From assembly GCF_011392075.1 (NCBI RefSeq), contig NZ_JAAJBV010000005.1, positions 169,059 to 233,058 on the forward strand: 64,000 bases of DNA, in the 5' to 3' direction. The position numbers and the translations under genes were made by a program. The stretch's first letter is position 1, and the number at the start of each line of letters is the position of its first letter. Below are positions 35,964 through 44,130 of this stretch, in pieces. The DNA is from Flavobacterium celericrescens (GTDB lineage Bacteria > Bacteroidota > Bacteroidia > Flavobacteriales > Flavobacteriaceae). The notes beneath the pieces are model-generated. The model worked only from the letters and a program-made list of their open reading frames with translations, ran no database searches and was not told the origin of the DNA.

Positions 35964-38900
35964 TTATATTTCAATTTTATCAATCCCATTCATAATCCTA
36001 TCCGTCTCACTTAACGCTACAATTATTTTTTGATAATGCAGAATATCCTCATAGCTTAATTCACGATCTTTGCGGTCTTTAAGCCATTTTTGAGCTGGTT
36101 GGTAGCCACCAATGTAGAAGTTCCATGCAACTTCTGGAACATTGGCGAAGTATTGTGTTGAGTTGATATAAACGTTACCTTCTTTGTAAATTGGCTTTGT
36201 AACAACATTATCGCCATCTTCAGGATATTTTGTAATGTACTTTTCTACAACGTCGCTTTCCAATAAATGAATTTGTCTTAACTCACTACCTAGTTCTACC
36301 AAATTACAAAATGTTGCTCTGTCTTTTGGATAGGGCACTCGTGGAAAATCAATTTTTAAAAACTCTTTATATTTTTCTCTGTAATTTGGACTATGTAAAA
36401 CAGCATAGATATAGTCTAAAATATCTATTGGTGCAAACGTGGTTCTAAATTCATCTCGAACTTCGGAGTTGTTAGCCATGCATACATTGCCTTCTTCTTT
36501 TTCAAGAACAAACTGTAAACCTAAACCTTTAGCTATCTCGCTTACTATTTCCATGTTGAGATTAGGTGTGCGTGTTGTTTCGTTTAATAAACTTTGTTGG
36601 GTTGTGGATTCTCGGTAGAGATAGAGTGGGAATGTATAACCAGCACCAAACTTACCAGCAGTTCCGGTTAAATTTAGATTACAAATAGTATTTGTTAAAA
36701 AAACATGTTTGAATCCTTGAGAAGCTTGTTTTGAAACAACTAATCCAATATTATCTTTATTGATAAAATTTCTCATTACTTCTTTTCTCGGATAAGAATA
36801 AAAACCTTTTGTTGTTCCAGTATAAAAAGTTGTTCTTAAATCAAATGGTTTACAAGCTATTTTAACAAAACTTCCCTCATTCTTTTTTAAATCTTCAATT
36901 GCAAATGAAACTTTCCAATCTCTCGTGTCTTCAGAAATATTATATTTTTTTCTTATAGTTTCGGCTTCAAGATTTTTAAAATCATGAATTATATTTTCTA
37001 GATAACTTTTGTCAAAAGTAATTGTGATATCTTCTCTTGCAGTTACTACTCCTACAGAATTAGTTTGAAATAACTTGTCTATACTTATTCCACCATCATA
37101 AACACCTTGTACACCAAAATCTTTATCTTGAAAAAAATAATTAGGAGAAACATTCGGTAATTTTTTATATTCAATTGTTTTTATAGAATTTTTTGATAAA
37201 AAATCATATTTCAATTCTCTTTTTCCAAATAAATCATAATGAAAAACATCTGCCAAGTCATTTTCTTTTTTCTTTCCTGTTTTTACAAATAAATTGATTG
37301 AGACACCTTGCATAATGTCAAATACATTTTGGTCAATAGAACCATCGGGTGCAGTTTCTTTTTTCTTACTGTTGCCATGTAAATCTATAGTATAAATTTT
37401 ATCATACGTTTTCAATAAATTCCAACGCATTCCTCTAAATGTTGGATTATCTAAAAAGCCATGAGGATTTATGAATGCTAAAATTCCACTTCCGTTTTTA
37501 TCTATAAAATGTTGCCCAAAACGCATAAACTTCACATAGTCATCATTTATCCATTTTGGATTTCGTTCTTTTAATTTTTCTTTACCTCCTGGTTCTTTTT
37601 TATAATCTTCCATGAGGTTCATAATCCATTCACCTTTATTAGCACTTTCACCGCTATATGGAGGATTTCCCATAACCACCATTACTGGAGCTTCACGTTT
37701 AATAGCGTTGGCTTGGTCGGCTTCATCACTTAACCAACTACTAAAAAGGGTTTGCGTATCAGGATGGGCTTCTTCTAAACTGTTGGTCAAAAATATTTTA
37801 AAACGTTGGTCGTCGGTAGATTTATAACCTGTTTCGGTTAATAGCATATCCATTTTCAAATGTGCCATAGCATAACTCGCCATTAACAACTCAAAACCAT
37901 TTAAGCGAGGTATTAAATCCTTTGTCACATACTTACTCCATATACCTTGTTGACCTTCAAATTTTTTATAAATGTGTTTAACTACTTCAGCCAAAAATGT
38001 TCCAGTTCCAGTAGCTGGGTCTAAGATTTGCACTTTGTGTATTTCTTGTTCAGTCGTTTGTTCTCCAATAACTTTTGATTTTGTTTTAGAACGTTCATCA
38101 AATTTAGGAATCGTCTTTTTTACTTTTATTTTACTGGTATCTGCTAAACCTTCTTTTAAGCCAAACTCGGTTTTTAAAATATCATCTACAGCACGTACAA
38201 TGAAGTTTACAACTGGTTGTGGTGTATACCAAACACCTCGTGCTTTTCGTAATGCAGGATTGTATTCACCCAAAAACGTTTCATAAAAGTGTACAACAGG
38301 GTCTTCCTGTTTGGTGCTTTTACCAAAGTTTTTCATAATCAAGGCAACATCTGAAGCCAAGAAAATGTTTACCAATTCGTCTACAATCCAAACCAATCGG
38401 TTATCTAAATCATAGCCTGCAATATCTTGAAATAACTTGCGTAAAAACGGATTACTTTTTGGAATCAAAGTCGCAGCTTCTTCTCTTGAAAAAGTTGGCA
38501 ACGTAGGGTCATGATAACGAGCTGCAAACATTCCGTAAGCAATAGTTTGAGCGTATATATCAGAGAAAGCTTTGTTGTCAATATCATGAATTAGCATGCT
38601 TTGAAATGCTAACATTTGAGACTTTAATTGAGAACGATTGCCATCTTGGTCGTCATTGTTTAACGATTTTTCAATTACATCAGCCATCAAACGAGCTTTT
38701 CCTGCCATCATTTGTGCCAATTTTGTAGGCGACTTAATCGTTTGACTTACCGTAACAGCAAAGTTTTGAATAAGATTAGTAAACTGCTCAAAGTTTTCAG
38801 GTTTGGCAACAATGACACCATTTTCAATGGAAGCAATAGCAATTTTAGTAGTGAATTCGCCATCTTTATAAAAATGGAAATCCATATAATCGGTAAAAAT

Positions 38901-39185
38901 CAAATTTGATAATCCCGCTTTGTATCGATCAAATTGTTCTTTTAACTTTTTATCATTCAAGTCTTGAGTTACATCTTTTGCCTCTATATATCCTACTGGA
39001 ACATCTTTACGAGTTAATACATAATCAGGAGCACCACAATTAACACGAGCGGGCTCGTTAGTTACCAAAATATCTGGTAATAAATACATTAAAAGATTTT
39101 GTAAATCACCTCGATACGAATGTTCACGGGCATTTCCCGTTTTGTAAAGCGTGTTAATTTTATCGATATATTGGGTAAGTGTCAT
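35964..39185 (-). CDS. Single-chain restriction-methylation enzyme (type IIG/ISP-like)
   Basis: A 1073-residue enzyme carrying nuclease and methylase in one chain. The N-terminal PD-(D/E)XK nuclease shows P53-D54 and E68-A-K70. A helical connector follows, then an N6-adenine methylase with motif I ILDPATGTGTFL (387-398) and motif IV NPPY (507-510). The last 400 residues, with DDNVV... and YNFYIGGYQPAQKWLKDRK segments, form the target-recognition part. There is no helicase domain, which sets it apart from LlaBIII-type ISP enzymes. The leader 39216-39278 matches the leader of the dam relic. Confidence 0.86.
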   Translation of the reverse strand: MTLTQYIDKINTLYKTGNAREHSYRGDLQNLLMYLLPDILVTNEPARVNCGAPDYVLTRKDVPVGYIEAKDVTQDLNDKKLKEQFDRYKAGLSNLIFTDYMDFHFYKDGEFTTKIAIASIENGVIVAKPENFEQFTNLIQNFAVTVSQTIKSPTKLAQMMAGKARLMADVIEKSLNNDDQDGNRSQLKSQMLAFQSMLIHDIDNKAFSDIYAQTIAYGMFAARYHDPTLPTFSREEAATLIPKSNPFLRKLFQDIAGYDLDNRLVWIVDELVNIFLASDVALIMKNFGKSTKQEDPVVHFYETFLGEYNPALRKARGVWYTPQPVVNFIVRAVDDILKTEFGLKEGLADTSKIKVKKTIPKFDERSKTKSKVIGEQTTEQEIHKVQILDPATGTGTFLAEVVKHIYKKFEGQQGIWSKYVTKDLIPRLNGFELLMASYAMAHLKMDMLLTETGYKSTDDQRFKIFLTNSLEEAHPDTQTLFSSWLSDEADQANAIKREAPVMVVMGNPPYSGESANKGEWIMNLMEDYKKEPGGKEKLKERNPKWINDDYVKFMRFGQHFIDKNGSGILAFINPHGFLDNPTFRGMRWNLLKTYDKIYTIDLHGNSKKKETAPDGSIDQNVFDIMQGVSINLFVKTGKKKENDLADVFHYDLFGKRELKYDFLSKNSIKTIEYKKLPNVSPNYFFQDKDFGVQGVYDGGISIDKLFQTNSVGVVTAREDITITFDKSYLENIIHDFKNLEAETIRKKYNISEDTRDWKVSFAIEDLKKNEGSFVKIACKPFDLRTTFYTGTTKGFYSYPRKEVMRNFINKDNIGLVVSKQASQGFKHVFLTNTICNLNLTGTAGKFGAGYTFPLYLYRESTTQQSLLNETTRTPNLNMEIVSEIAKGLGLQFVLEKEEGNVCMANNSEVRDEFRTTFAPIDILDYIYAVLHSPNYREKYKEFLKIDFPRVPYPKDRATFCNLVELGSELRQIHLLESDVVEKYITKYPEDGDNVVTKPIYKEGNVYINSTQYFANVPEVAWNFYIGGYQPAQKWLKDRKDRELSYEDILHYQKIIVALSETDRIMNGIDKIEI

Positions 39186-39215
39186 TAGACTAGTAATTAA
39201 ATTCTGACTTTTTCA

Positions 39216-39278
39216 AACATAAGGAAAAAAAAGGGTATTTACAACCCGTAAAAATACCTGATTTTCAAACCAGGTATT
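39216..39278. repeat. Leader repeat, copy 2 (upstream of restriction-methylase)
   Basis: Second copy of the 63-bp leader described for 19215-19277, here 30 bp upstream of the restriction-methylase start. Similarity continues on the distal side through a shared GTAAACAAAGGGA block (19310-19322 and 39306-39318). Confidence 0.72.
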
Positions 39279-39288
39279 TTTACGGGGG
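39247..39288. promoter_or_regulatory. Perfect 16-bp inverted repeat in the restriction-methylase leader
   Basis: CCCGTAAAAATACCTG (39247-39262) and its exact complement (39273-39288) surround a 10-base loop. In the leader RNA this makes a very stable hairpin followed by a T-rich stretch, so it could be an attenuator, or an operator as DNA. In the copy near 19247 only one arm remains intact. Confidence 0.65.
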
Positions 39289-39489
39289 TACCATTGGAAA
39301 CAAAGGTAAACAAAGGGAAAACAAAATAAATGAGGAAAACCGTAAATGAAATGGTAAAAATTGTTTCCGCTAGGTAGTTGCTTTTGTTTGCCTTTATTTT
39401 CTTTTTTTGACATTAGAAAAAAGAAAGAGAAAAGACTAAAAAGAATTGGATTAGAATTTCTATTTTTACATCAGAAAATATATTTAATC

Positions 39490-39648
39490 GCGTAAGCTAT
39501 TAATCTTGGGAATAGAAAACTAGGAATCTTCTAAACAAACCAATGAATTAATAGGCTTACGCCCGTGCATAATACTTGCGTGGGCGTAGTCCTCTGTTTG
39601 TTGGGTCTCCTAGTACCTCTATTTCGGTTGGCTAATGTCTCACGCATT
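39490..39648. other. Strongly structured non-coding element upstream of an unknown gene
   Basis: Several nested and competing inverted repeats are seen: GCGTAAGCTATTAAT (39490-39504) with 39547-39562 (one bulge); CTAGGA (39520-39525) with 39608-39613; AACAAAC (39534-39540) with 39596-39602; TACGCCC (39558-39564) with 39582-39588; and TGCGTG (39577-39582) with CACGCA (39642-39647) just before T7. The first and fourth pairs share bases and cannot coexist. It could be a regulatory leader RNA or a fold-back DNA site. Confidence 0.55.
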
Positions 39649-39653
39649 TTTTT

Positions 39654-40175
39654 ATGCTTATGGAAAACTCAACTTTACTTGATGTTAGAACCGTATTTTT
39701 AAATATGGTTTTATTTGGAGCTAAAACAACTCCTGAACTTTTAATTGATTCATGCACTTCAGATGAATTTATCAATCTCTTAAATATGGACGATGGCATT
39801 GAAAAAGATACTTTTTTTCGTAAGATTTCAATTGAATTTTTGTTCCAATTAAATGTAATGGAGCGAATTAATTTAATTGATATTTTAAGTGCCAATGAAA
39901 CTTATAATCAATCCTTATTTGTAATTTATATGCTTACCAATAAAGATAAAAAACAAACTGAAGGGGGTATAAAAATTAAAATTTGTGAAGACTTAATGGA
40001 ATATAAAAATAATGGTTTAATCACAGATTCAGTTCTAGCTTATTTTAGAGTCATGTTAGATAGATTGATTTTATTTGATTTCAATAAACCTGGAATGATT
40101 AATAAATCTGAGTACATGAAAATTTCTACTCAATTGCTTTCAAATAATATGGAAAAATATTTTTTGGAAAATTAA
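39654..40175 (+). CDS. Unknown protein at the edge of the mobile element
   Basis: A 173-residue, mostly helical protein that I do not recognise. It holds no transmembrane segment or nucleotide-binding motif. It is the only plus-strand gene between 23.4 and 46.5 kb. It begins six bases after the T-run that ends the structured element and is followed by another candidate structured RNA, so its expression may be under RNA control. Confidence 0.62.
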   Translation: MLMENSTLLDVRTVFLNMVLFGAKTTPELLIDSCTSDEFINLLNMDDGIEKDTFFRKISIEFLFQLNVMERINLIDILSANETYNQSLFVIYMLTNKDKKQTEGGIKIKICEDLMEYKNNGLITDSVLAYFRVMLDRLILFDFNKPGMINKSEYMKISTQLLSNNMEKYFLEN

Positions 40176-40189
40176 ATTTCATTAAATTT

Positions 40190-40297
40190 GTTTCACTGGA
40201 GCTGGGTATAGTCTTGGCGGAGAGAGTAACTTAGGTGAAACCGACCAAAAAGTGAGATCAGACAGAAAAAAGACTTGAGTTAATCAAGTCTTTTTTT
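40190..40297 (+). other. Candidate structured RNA or 3' untranslated region with terminator
   Basis: After TAAATTTG (40183-40190, a full match to the -7 consensus but with a poorly spaced TTG) comes a G-rich stretch bracketed by GTTTCAC (40190-40196) and GTGAAAC (40235-40241). It ends in the stem AGACTTGA/TCAAGTCT with T7 (40267-40297), usable in both directions. It may be the 3' end of the preceding mRNA or a separate small RNA. Confidence 0.45.
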
Positions 40298-40349
40298 GTT
40301 TTTGATGGTGTAAGATTTGTTTTTCTTTTCTTCTAAATTCCGAGATTAG

Positions 40350-40586
40350 TTAACAAATGAATTTTCTAAGAGCTTCATTCATGATTTCTTTCATACTCAT
40401 TTCTTCATTAATCGATTTCAATTTCAATTTTTTGTATAACTCTTTTTCAATATAGAATGAAAATTGTATTTCTTCAATTTCTTTAATAGAAACAGGTACA
40501 ATTTTTTGAATTTTACTTTGTTCATTATTAGACTTAACCTTGTTTATTAGGTCATTTATATTATCTGATTTCATATTTATATACAT
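40350..40586 (-). CDS. Ribbon-helix-helix protein next to ParA
   Basis: A 78-residue protein whose last 40 residues (FSFYIEKELYKKLKLKSIN ... MKEIMNEALRKFI) have the pattern of a ribbon-helix-helix DNA-binding domain. With parA upstream on the same strand and an AT-rich iterated stretch between them, it is probably the centromere-binding partner of a partition or mobilization unit. Translation may start at 40574 (MKSDNIN). Confidence 0.65.
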   Translation of the reverse strand: MYINMKSDNINDLINKVKSNNEQSKIQKIVPVSIKEIEEIQFSFYIEKELYKKLKLKSINEEMSMKEIMNEALRKFIC

Positions 40587-40650
40587 TTATAGATTTATAG
40601 AATTATATGATTATAGTTTTATATAATTATAGATTTATATATTCATAGAA
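40587..40650. repeat. AT-rich iterated stretch between parA and the RHH gene
   Basis: Overlapping variants of TTATAGATTTATA and ATTATATGATTATAG recur about five times, roughly one helical turn apart. Position and form suit a parS-like centromere or an operator for the ribbon-helix-helix protein. Confidence 0.5.
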
Positions 40651-41241
40651 TTATAACAACAAAAATAAAACCTCTTTTGTTAGTTGATCTAATTGGAATT
40701 TTGCATTACGGTCATTTGTAACTCCTTTCAAAATTACAGACCTTGTGAAAGCAACTAAATCACTGATGTATGTTTTAGCAATTGGTACATTATATTCTTC
40801 CAAACTAATTAATATATCTTGCGTTAATGTCGTGTTTGGTTTAATCATATTAAATACGATGAGAGTTGAATTTGATTTGTGTTCATGTTCAATAAGTTTC
40901 AATGTACTTTTAATAGCCAATATGTCTAAAATTCCAGCTTTGGTTGGGACCAGGATTAAATCTGCAATTTGAATCAATTTTGATAAATGATTTGATAAAT
41001 AAGGTGGCGTATCAATAAATATGAAATCATAGTTTAAGTTTGAAATACTATTTATTTCTTCAACAAATGGAATCACATCGAAATCAGTAACAATTTCTTT
41101 CAATTGACTCAAACTACCTTGTAAGTCAAAGTCGAGAATAGCAACTTTAGAACTACTGGAAAAGTTTTGTGCTAGGTTAAAGGTGAGTGTACTTTTGCCA
41201 ACTCCTCCTTTTTGATGGGTAATTAGGATTATTTTTGCCAT
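40651..41241 (-). CDS. ParA-family ATPase
   Basis: A 196-residue ParA/MinD-type ATPase with the deviant Walker A motif KGGVGKST (11-18), the A' LDFDLQGSL stretch and Walker B FIFIDTPP. Such small ParA proteins belong to plasmids and to integrative mobilizable elements of Bacteroidetes, where they act with a small DNA-binding partner. It lies 15 bp after the relaxase gene and before the ribbon-helix-helix gene. Confidence 0.88.
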   Translation of the reverse strand: MAKIILITHQKGGVGKSTLTFNLAQNFSSSSKVAILDFDLQGSLSQLKEIVTDFDVIPFVEEINSISNLNYDFIFIDTPPYLSNHLSKLIQIADLILVPTKAGILDILAIKSTLKLIEHEHKSNSTLIVFNMIKPNTTLTQDILISLEEYNVPIAKTYISDLVAFTRSVILKGVTNDRNAKFQLDQLTKEVLFLLL

Positions 41242-41256
41242 ATTTTGGTTACTTGG

Positions 41257-42045
41257 TTAACGTTTGTATTTAAGAGTTTTAGATTTTTGTTTTTCGTGCT
41301 CTTGTTCTTGTTTATTTAAAATTTTAAAGTATTCATCTCCTAATGGATGCTTTTTAAGATGTTCTAAATATTTCTTTTGTTCATCTGAATTTAATGTTTT
41401 AAGAAAATATTCAGTAAATACTTTGCCTTGTATTTCAAATGTTCTTTTGTTGTGTACTGCTAATTTCTCATTTTGTATTTTATCTAATTGCTCTTGTTCT
41501 TTTTTGACTTTGTATTCTAAGGCTCCTAAATGCTTTCTATCGGATTTAATACCTCTTTGCATGTTTAATGCTTCAGCAAAATAGTCTTGAATTCTTGACA
41601 AATCTTCTTTGTCCCATTTTACAGACTTTCCTGTTTCTCGATTTATATTTTCCACAACTAAATGGGCATGATAGTTTGGCTTCCACTCATTAGTGGTTTT
41701 GTCATAATGTCCTTCATCTCTATGGATATGAAGTTCTTTTAGACTGACATTAAATTTCTTTCCGAAATTATTAACTACTTCAACTAACTCGGCGTTTGTG
41801 TGATCTTTTTTAAAAAGGAAAACCCCTTCAATTAGAAACTTAGCTTTTGCTTGAGCTGATCTTCCAGTTTTCTCTTTTATTATTTTTTTTAATTCTTCAA
41901 TCACTTCTGGATGTGGTTTCATATTACCATATGATTTATTGAATTTTGTTAAATCCTTTCTAACATAATCAAAAGTTCTTTGTCTTAAATTATGAGACTG
42001 ACTAGTAGGTTTAACGTTTTCAAAATGTATTGAGGATTTTTCCAT
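41257..42045 (-). CDS. MobV/Pre-like relaxase
   Basis: A 262-residue relaxase that would nick the element at oriT. Motifs include LRQRTFDYVRKDL near the N-terminus, LHIHRDEGHYD and the metal-binding NYHAHLVVENI (HxH), followed by KWDKEDLSRIQDYFAEAL. The C-terminal third is a charged coiled coil. The start at 42045 (MEKSSIHF) is chosen; a longer frame from 42090 would translate the oriT-like hairpin. No conjugative transfer genes are present, so the element depends on another system for transfer. Confidence 0.82.
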   Translation of the reverse strand: MEKSSIHFENVKPTSQSHNLRQRTFDYVRKDLTKFNKSYGNMKPHPEVIEELKKIIKEKTGRSAQAKAKFLIEGVFLFKKDHTNAELVEVVNNFGKKFNVSLKELHIHRDEGHYDKTTNEWKPNYHAHLVVENINRETGKSVKWDKEDLSRIQDYFAEALNMQRGIKSDRKHLGALEYKVKKEQEQLDKIQNEKLAVHNKRTFEIQGKVFTEYFLKTLNSDEQKKYLEHLKKHPLGDEYFKILNKQEQEHEKQKSKTLKYKR

Positions 42046-42084
42046 ATTTAACGAATTTAAAGCGTCGCAGACCCCCTCGGGAGA

Positions 42085-42124
42085 GCCCACAACTAGAATT
42101 TTTTCTATTCTAGTTATAGTGGGC
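42085..42124. other. oriT-like inverted repeat
   Basis: GCCCAC-AACTAGAAT (42085-42099) faces ATTCTAGTT-AT-A-GTGGGC (42107-42124), giving a 15-bp stem with a small bulge and a short loop, 40 bp upstream of the relaxase start. Position and form fit the hairpin of a MobV-type transfer origin. Confidence 0.6.
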
Positions 42125-42479
42125 TATAACTACTCCGTATGGTTAACTCGACGGATTGATTTTTTTAAATTAATTTTTAACTCCTGACAACTTCAAAAAA
42201 AGTTAACTTAAGGGAAAAAGAGAAAATAAAATTTCTCATTTATTTCCTTTAAGTTCAATTTCTGATTTTCGTTATCTAATTATTTGCCGATTTTGGCTAC
42301 CTAGTTACCTAAGCCAGTAAACTCAATTGTTTACGCAGTTTTTTTATATTACCTAAAGGTTACCTTGTTACCTGAGTTTTTAAGGTAAGTATAGGTAGAC
42401 TCTTTTTTCTTTAGTTACCTATTAAAAAGTCCTATTATATAAGGGTTTAGGTAACTAGGTAAGTTAGGTAACTAATATT
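42125..42479. repeat. Iteron-rich non-coding region near VapE (possible origin)
   Basis: No gene. From 42299 to 42476 the motif GTTACCT, or its complement AGGTAAC, recurs about six times, with shorter relatives (TTACCTAA, AGGTAAG, AGGTAG) between them. Two inverted copies, TAGTTACCTA and TAGGTAACTA, lie close to the end of the VapE gene. This looks like a replication-initiator binding array. Confidence 0.55.
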
Positions 42480-43673
42480 TTAATTATTCATTATTTCAAC
42501 CGGACTAATATTGAATTTAGGTTTTGCTAAATAACCATAAACTTGTTTTTTTGGATGTTTTATTCTGCTGAATTTAAAACCGCTTAAAGCCTTACCAATT
42601 CTTTCTCGGTTAAGTTTCAAACCCAACGGGATTAGTTTTGTCATTATTTCTGTTGCTGTATTGAAATAGATGATATTATCTGTCTTTTCGAAGTATTTTA
42701 ATACTGTTTCCTGTTCGATGGTGTAATTGGTATATTTTTCATTTCTCAACTCATTTTCAATGACATCTTGATGGGTTAATTCTGCTTCAAAACTATTGTC
42801 ATAATAGGCTAGATAATAAGCTTGTGACCACACATCATCCATATCAATTTCTTTAGAATAATTAAAGTCAATTCTTCCAATGACATCAAAAATTATCCAT
42901 CGAACAGAACCCGTTTCATCTGTAAGAAAATCGACCATATTTGTTGAACCAATAAATGAGCAAATACGAGGTAAATTTTCAGCTTTTCTTTCATATGGTA
43001 AACGCTCGTTGATATAAAACATACTAATTAATGATTTTATGTAGTTAACTTCAGCTTTTCCGATTACAGACAATTCTTCTAAATTGATTAAGAAGTTTTT
43101 ACACATTTTAATCCTGGAATCCTTATCAGTTCCAATATTTACACCCATATAATTTTCAAGTTTCTTTGGGATAAAACTGTTTAGATAAGTAGATTTTCCG
43201 GCATGCTGATCACCATTGGCTAGAACGATACAGTGTTTGTTGATTTTTTCTTTTTCAAAAGCACATTTTACAGCTCTAGCAAACCATTTTTTTAAATGAT
43301 AGATAAAAGCTTCATCATCATCAGTTTTTACATAGGAAGCTAATTTTTTGATATAATCAACATCTTTATTCCACTTCGGCAGTTCTAAAAAATATTCCTT
43401 AATCGGATCATATCTTTCAATTAAGTTAGATTTTATAAGAGTTTCTAACTTATTGTAGTTAGTTTCAATATTATTTCGATTTAATTCAATTAGTAAAGAA
43501 TATAAATTTAGAGGCTCCCAATAATCATCCCCAATAATATTTATTTCGTAATCTAATGAAATAGTATTGAAGCGGATTCTATATTTAGTATTAATGTATT
43601 TGATAATTCTATCAAATATCGTATTTGATGCTGTATCAGTTTGATACAACAGTTTTTTATCTTTATCTTTCAT
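42480..43673 (-). CDS. VapE/VirE-type helicase-replication protein
   Basis: A 397-residue VapE-family P-loop protein. Walker A is GDQHAGKS (154-161), and KNFLINLEEL and CSFIGSTN match the later superfamily 3 helicase-like motifs. These proteins replicate plasmids, satellites or mobilizable elements. The primase part found in longer relatives is absent. The iteron-rich region directly downstream may be its target. Confidence 0.82.
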   Translation of the reverse strand: MKDKDKKLLYQTDTASNTIFDRIIKYINTKYRIRFNTISLDYEINIIGDDYWEPLNLYSLLIELNRNNIETNYNKLETLIKSNLIERYDPIKEYFLELPKWNKDVDYIKKLASYVKTDDDEAFIYHLKKWFARAVKCAFEKEKINKHCIVLANGDQHAGKSTYLNSFIPKKLENYMGVNIGTDKDSRIKMCKNFLINLEELSVIGKAEVNYIKSLISMFYINERLPYERKAENLPRICSFIGSTNMVDFLTDETGSVRWIIFDVIGRIDFNYSKEIDMDDVWSQAYYLAYYDNSFEAELTHQDVIENELRNEKYTNYTIEQETVLKYFEKTDNIIYFNTATEIMTKLIPLGLKLNRERIGKALSGFKFSRIKHPKKQVYGYLAKPKFNISPVEIMNN

Positions 43674-43691
43674 ACAATAACGGAATTATTG

Positions 43692-43770
43692 TATATTTGC
43701 AGTGCACATATACAAAGAGATTAAAAAACATAAGCACAAGTGAATTCGCAGTTCAATTGTGCTTTTTTTT
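43692..43770 (+). ncRNA. Candidate small RNA between excisionase and vapE
   Basis: A full -7 match TATATTTG (43692-43699, no good -33) is followed by about 70 bases ending in a strong terminator: stem AGCACAAGTGAA/TTCAATTGTGCT (one mismatch) plus T8. It is divergent from vapE and convergent on the excisionase stop at 43769. The hairpin may instead just terminate the excisionase gene. Confidence 0.42.
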
Positions 43771-44056
43771 ATTTTGATTTTGCCACATAATCAAATGCTT
43801 TTTGAGTCAATTGAGCATTTGAAACAGATTTGTTTTGTAAAAGAAAAGAATCAATCTCATTTTTTTGGAAGAACAAAGTTTTTCCATTTGGTTTAGAATA
43901 GGGTAGGATATTCTTATGAACCAGTTTGTAAATATAACTTCTTGAAAACCCAGTGTAATTAATTAGATCTTCAACAGTTAAAATTTGTTTTACACTACTT
44001 ACTAATAATGTTTCAAGCTTGTTAAGCTTCTCGATAATTACTTCATTTGCGTCCAT
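43769..44056 (-). CDS. Excisionase/AlpA-like helix-turn-helix protein
   Basis: A 95-residue protein with a MerR/excisionase-type helix-turn-helix (LTVEDLINYTGFSRSYIYKL), then PYSKPNGKTLFFQKNEIDSFL, the usual wing. Such proteins accompany integrases in Bacteroidetes elements and direct excision or switch on replication genes. Confidence 0.82.
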   Translation of the reverse strand: MDANEVIIEKLNKLETLLVSSVKQILTVEDLINYTGFSRSYIYKLVHKNILPYSKPNGKTLFFQKNEIDSFLLQNKSVSNAQLTQKAFDYVAKSK

Positions 44057-44130
44057 ATTTTTACTTTTTTTAAGTTTATATGAGCAAATGTCAGTATAGG
44101 AAAATAGAAAAAAATTAAAAGATTAATATG

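Noticed and set aside
35964..39185. BREX/Pgl methylase
   Set aside because: The chain carries its own PD-(D/E)XK nuclease and no other BREX genes are present.
39490..40175. Retron (structured RNA plus protein)
   Set aside because: The adjoining protein lacks every reverse-transcriptase motif, and none is found nearby.
43769..44056. Housekeeping MerR regulator
   Set aside because: Length, IYKL/FFQKNEIDSFL pattern and place beside the integrase fit an excisionase better.
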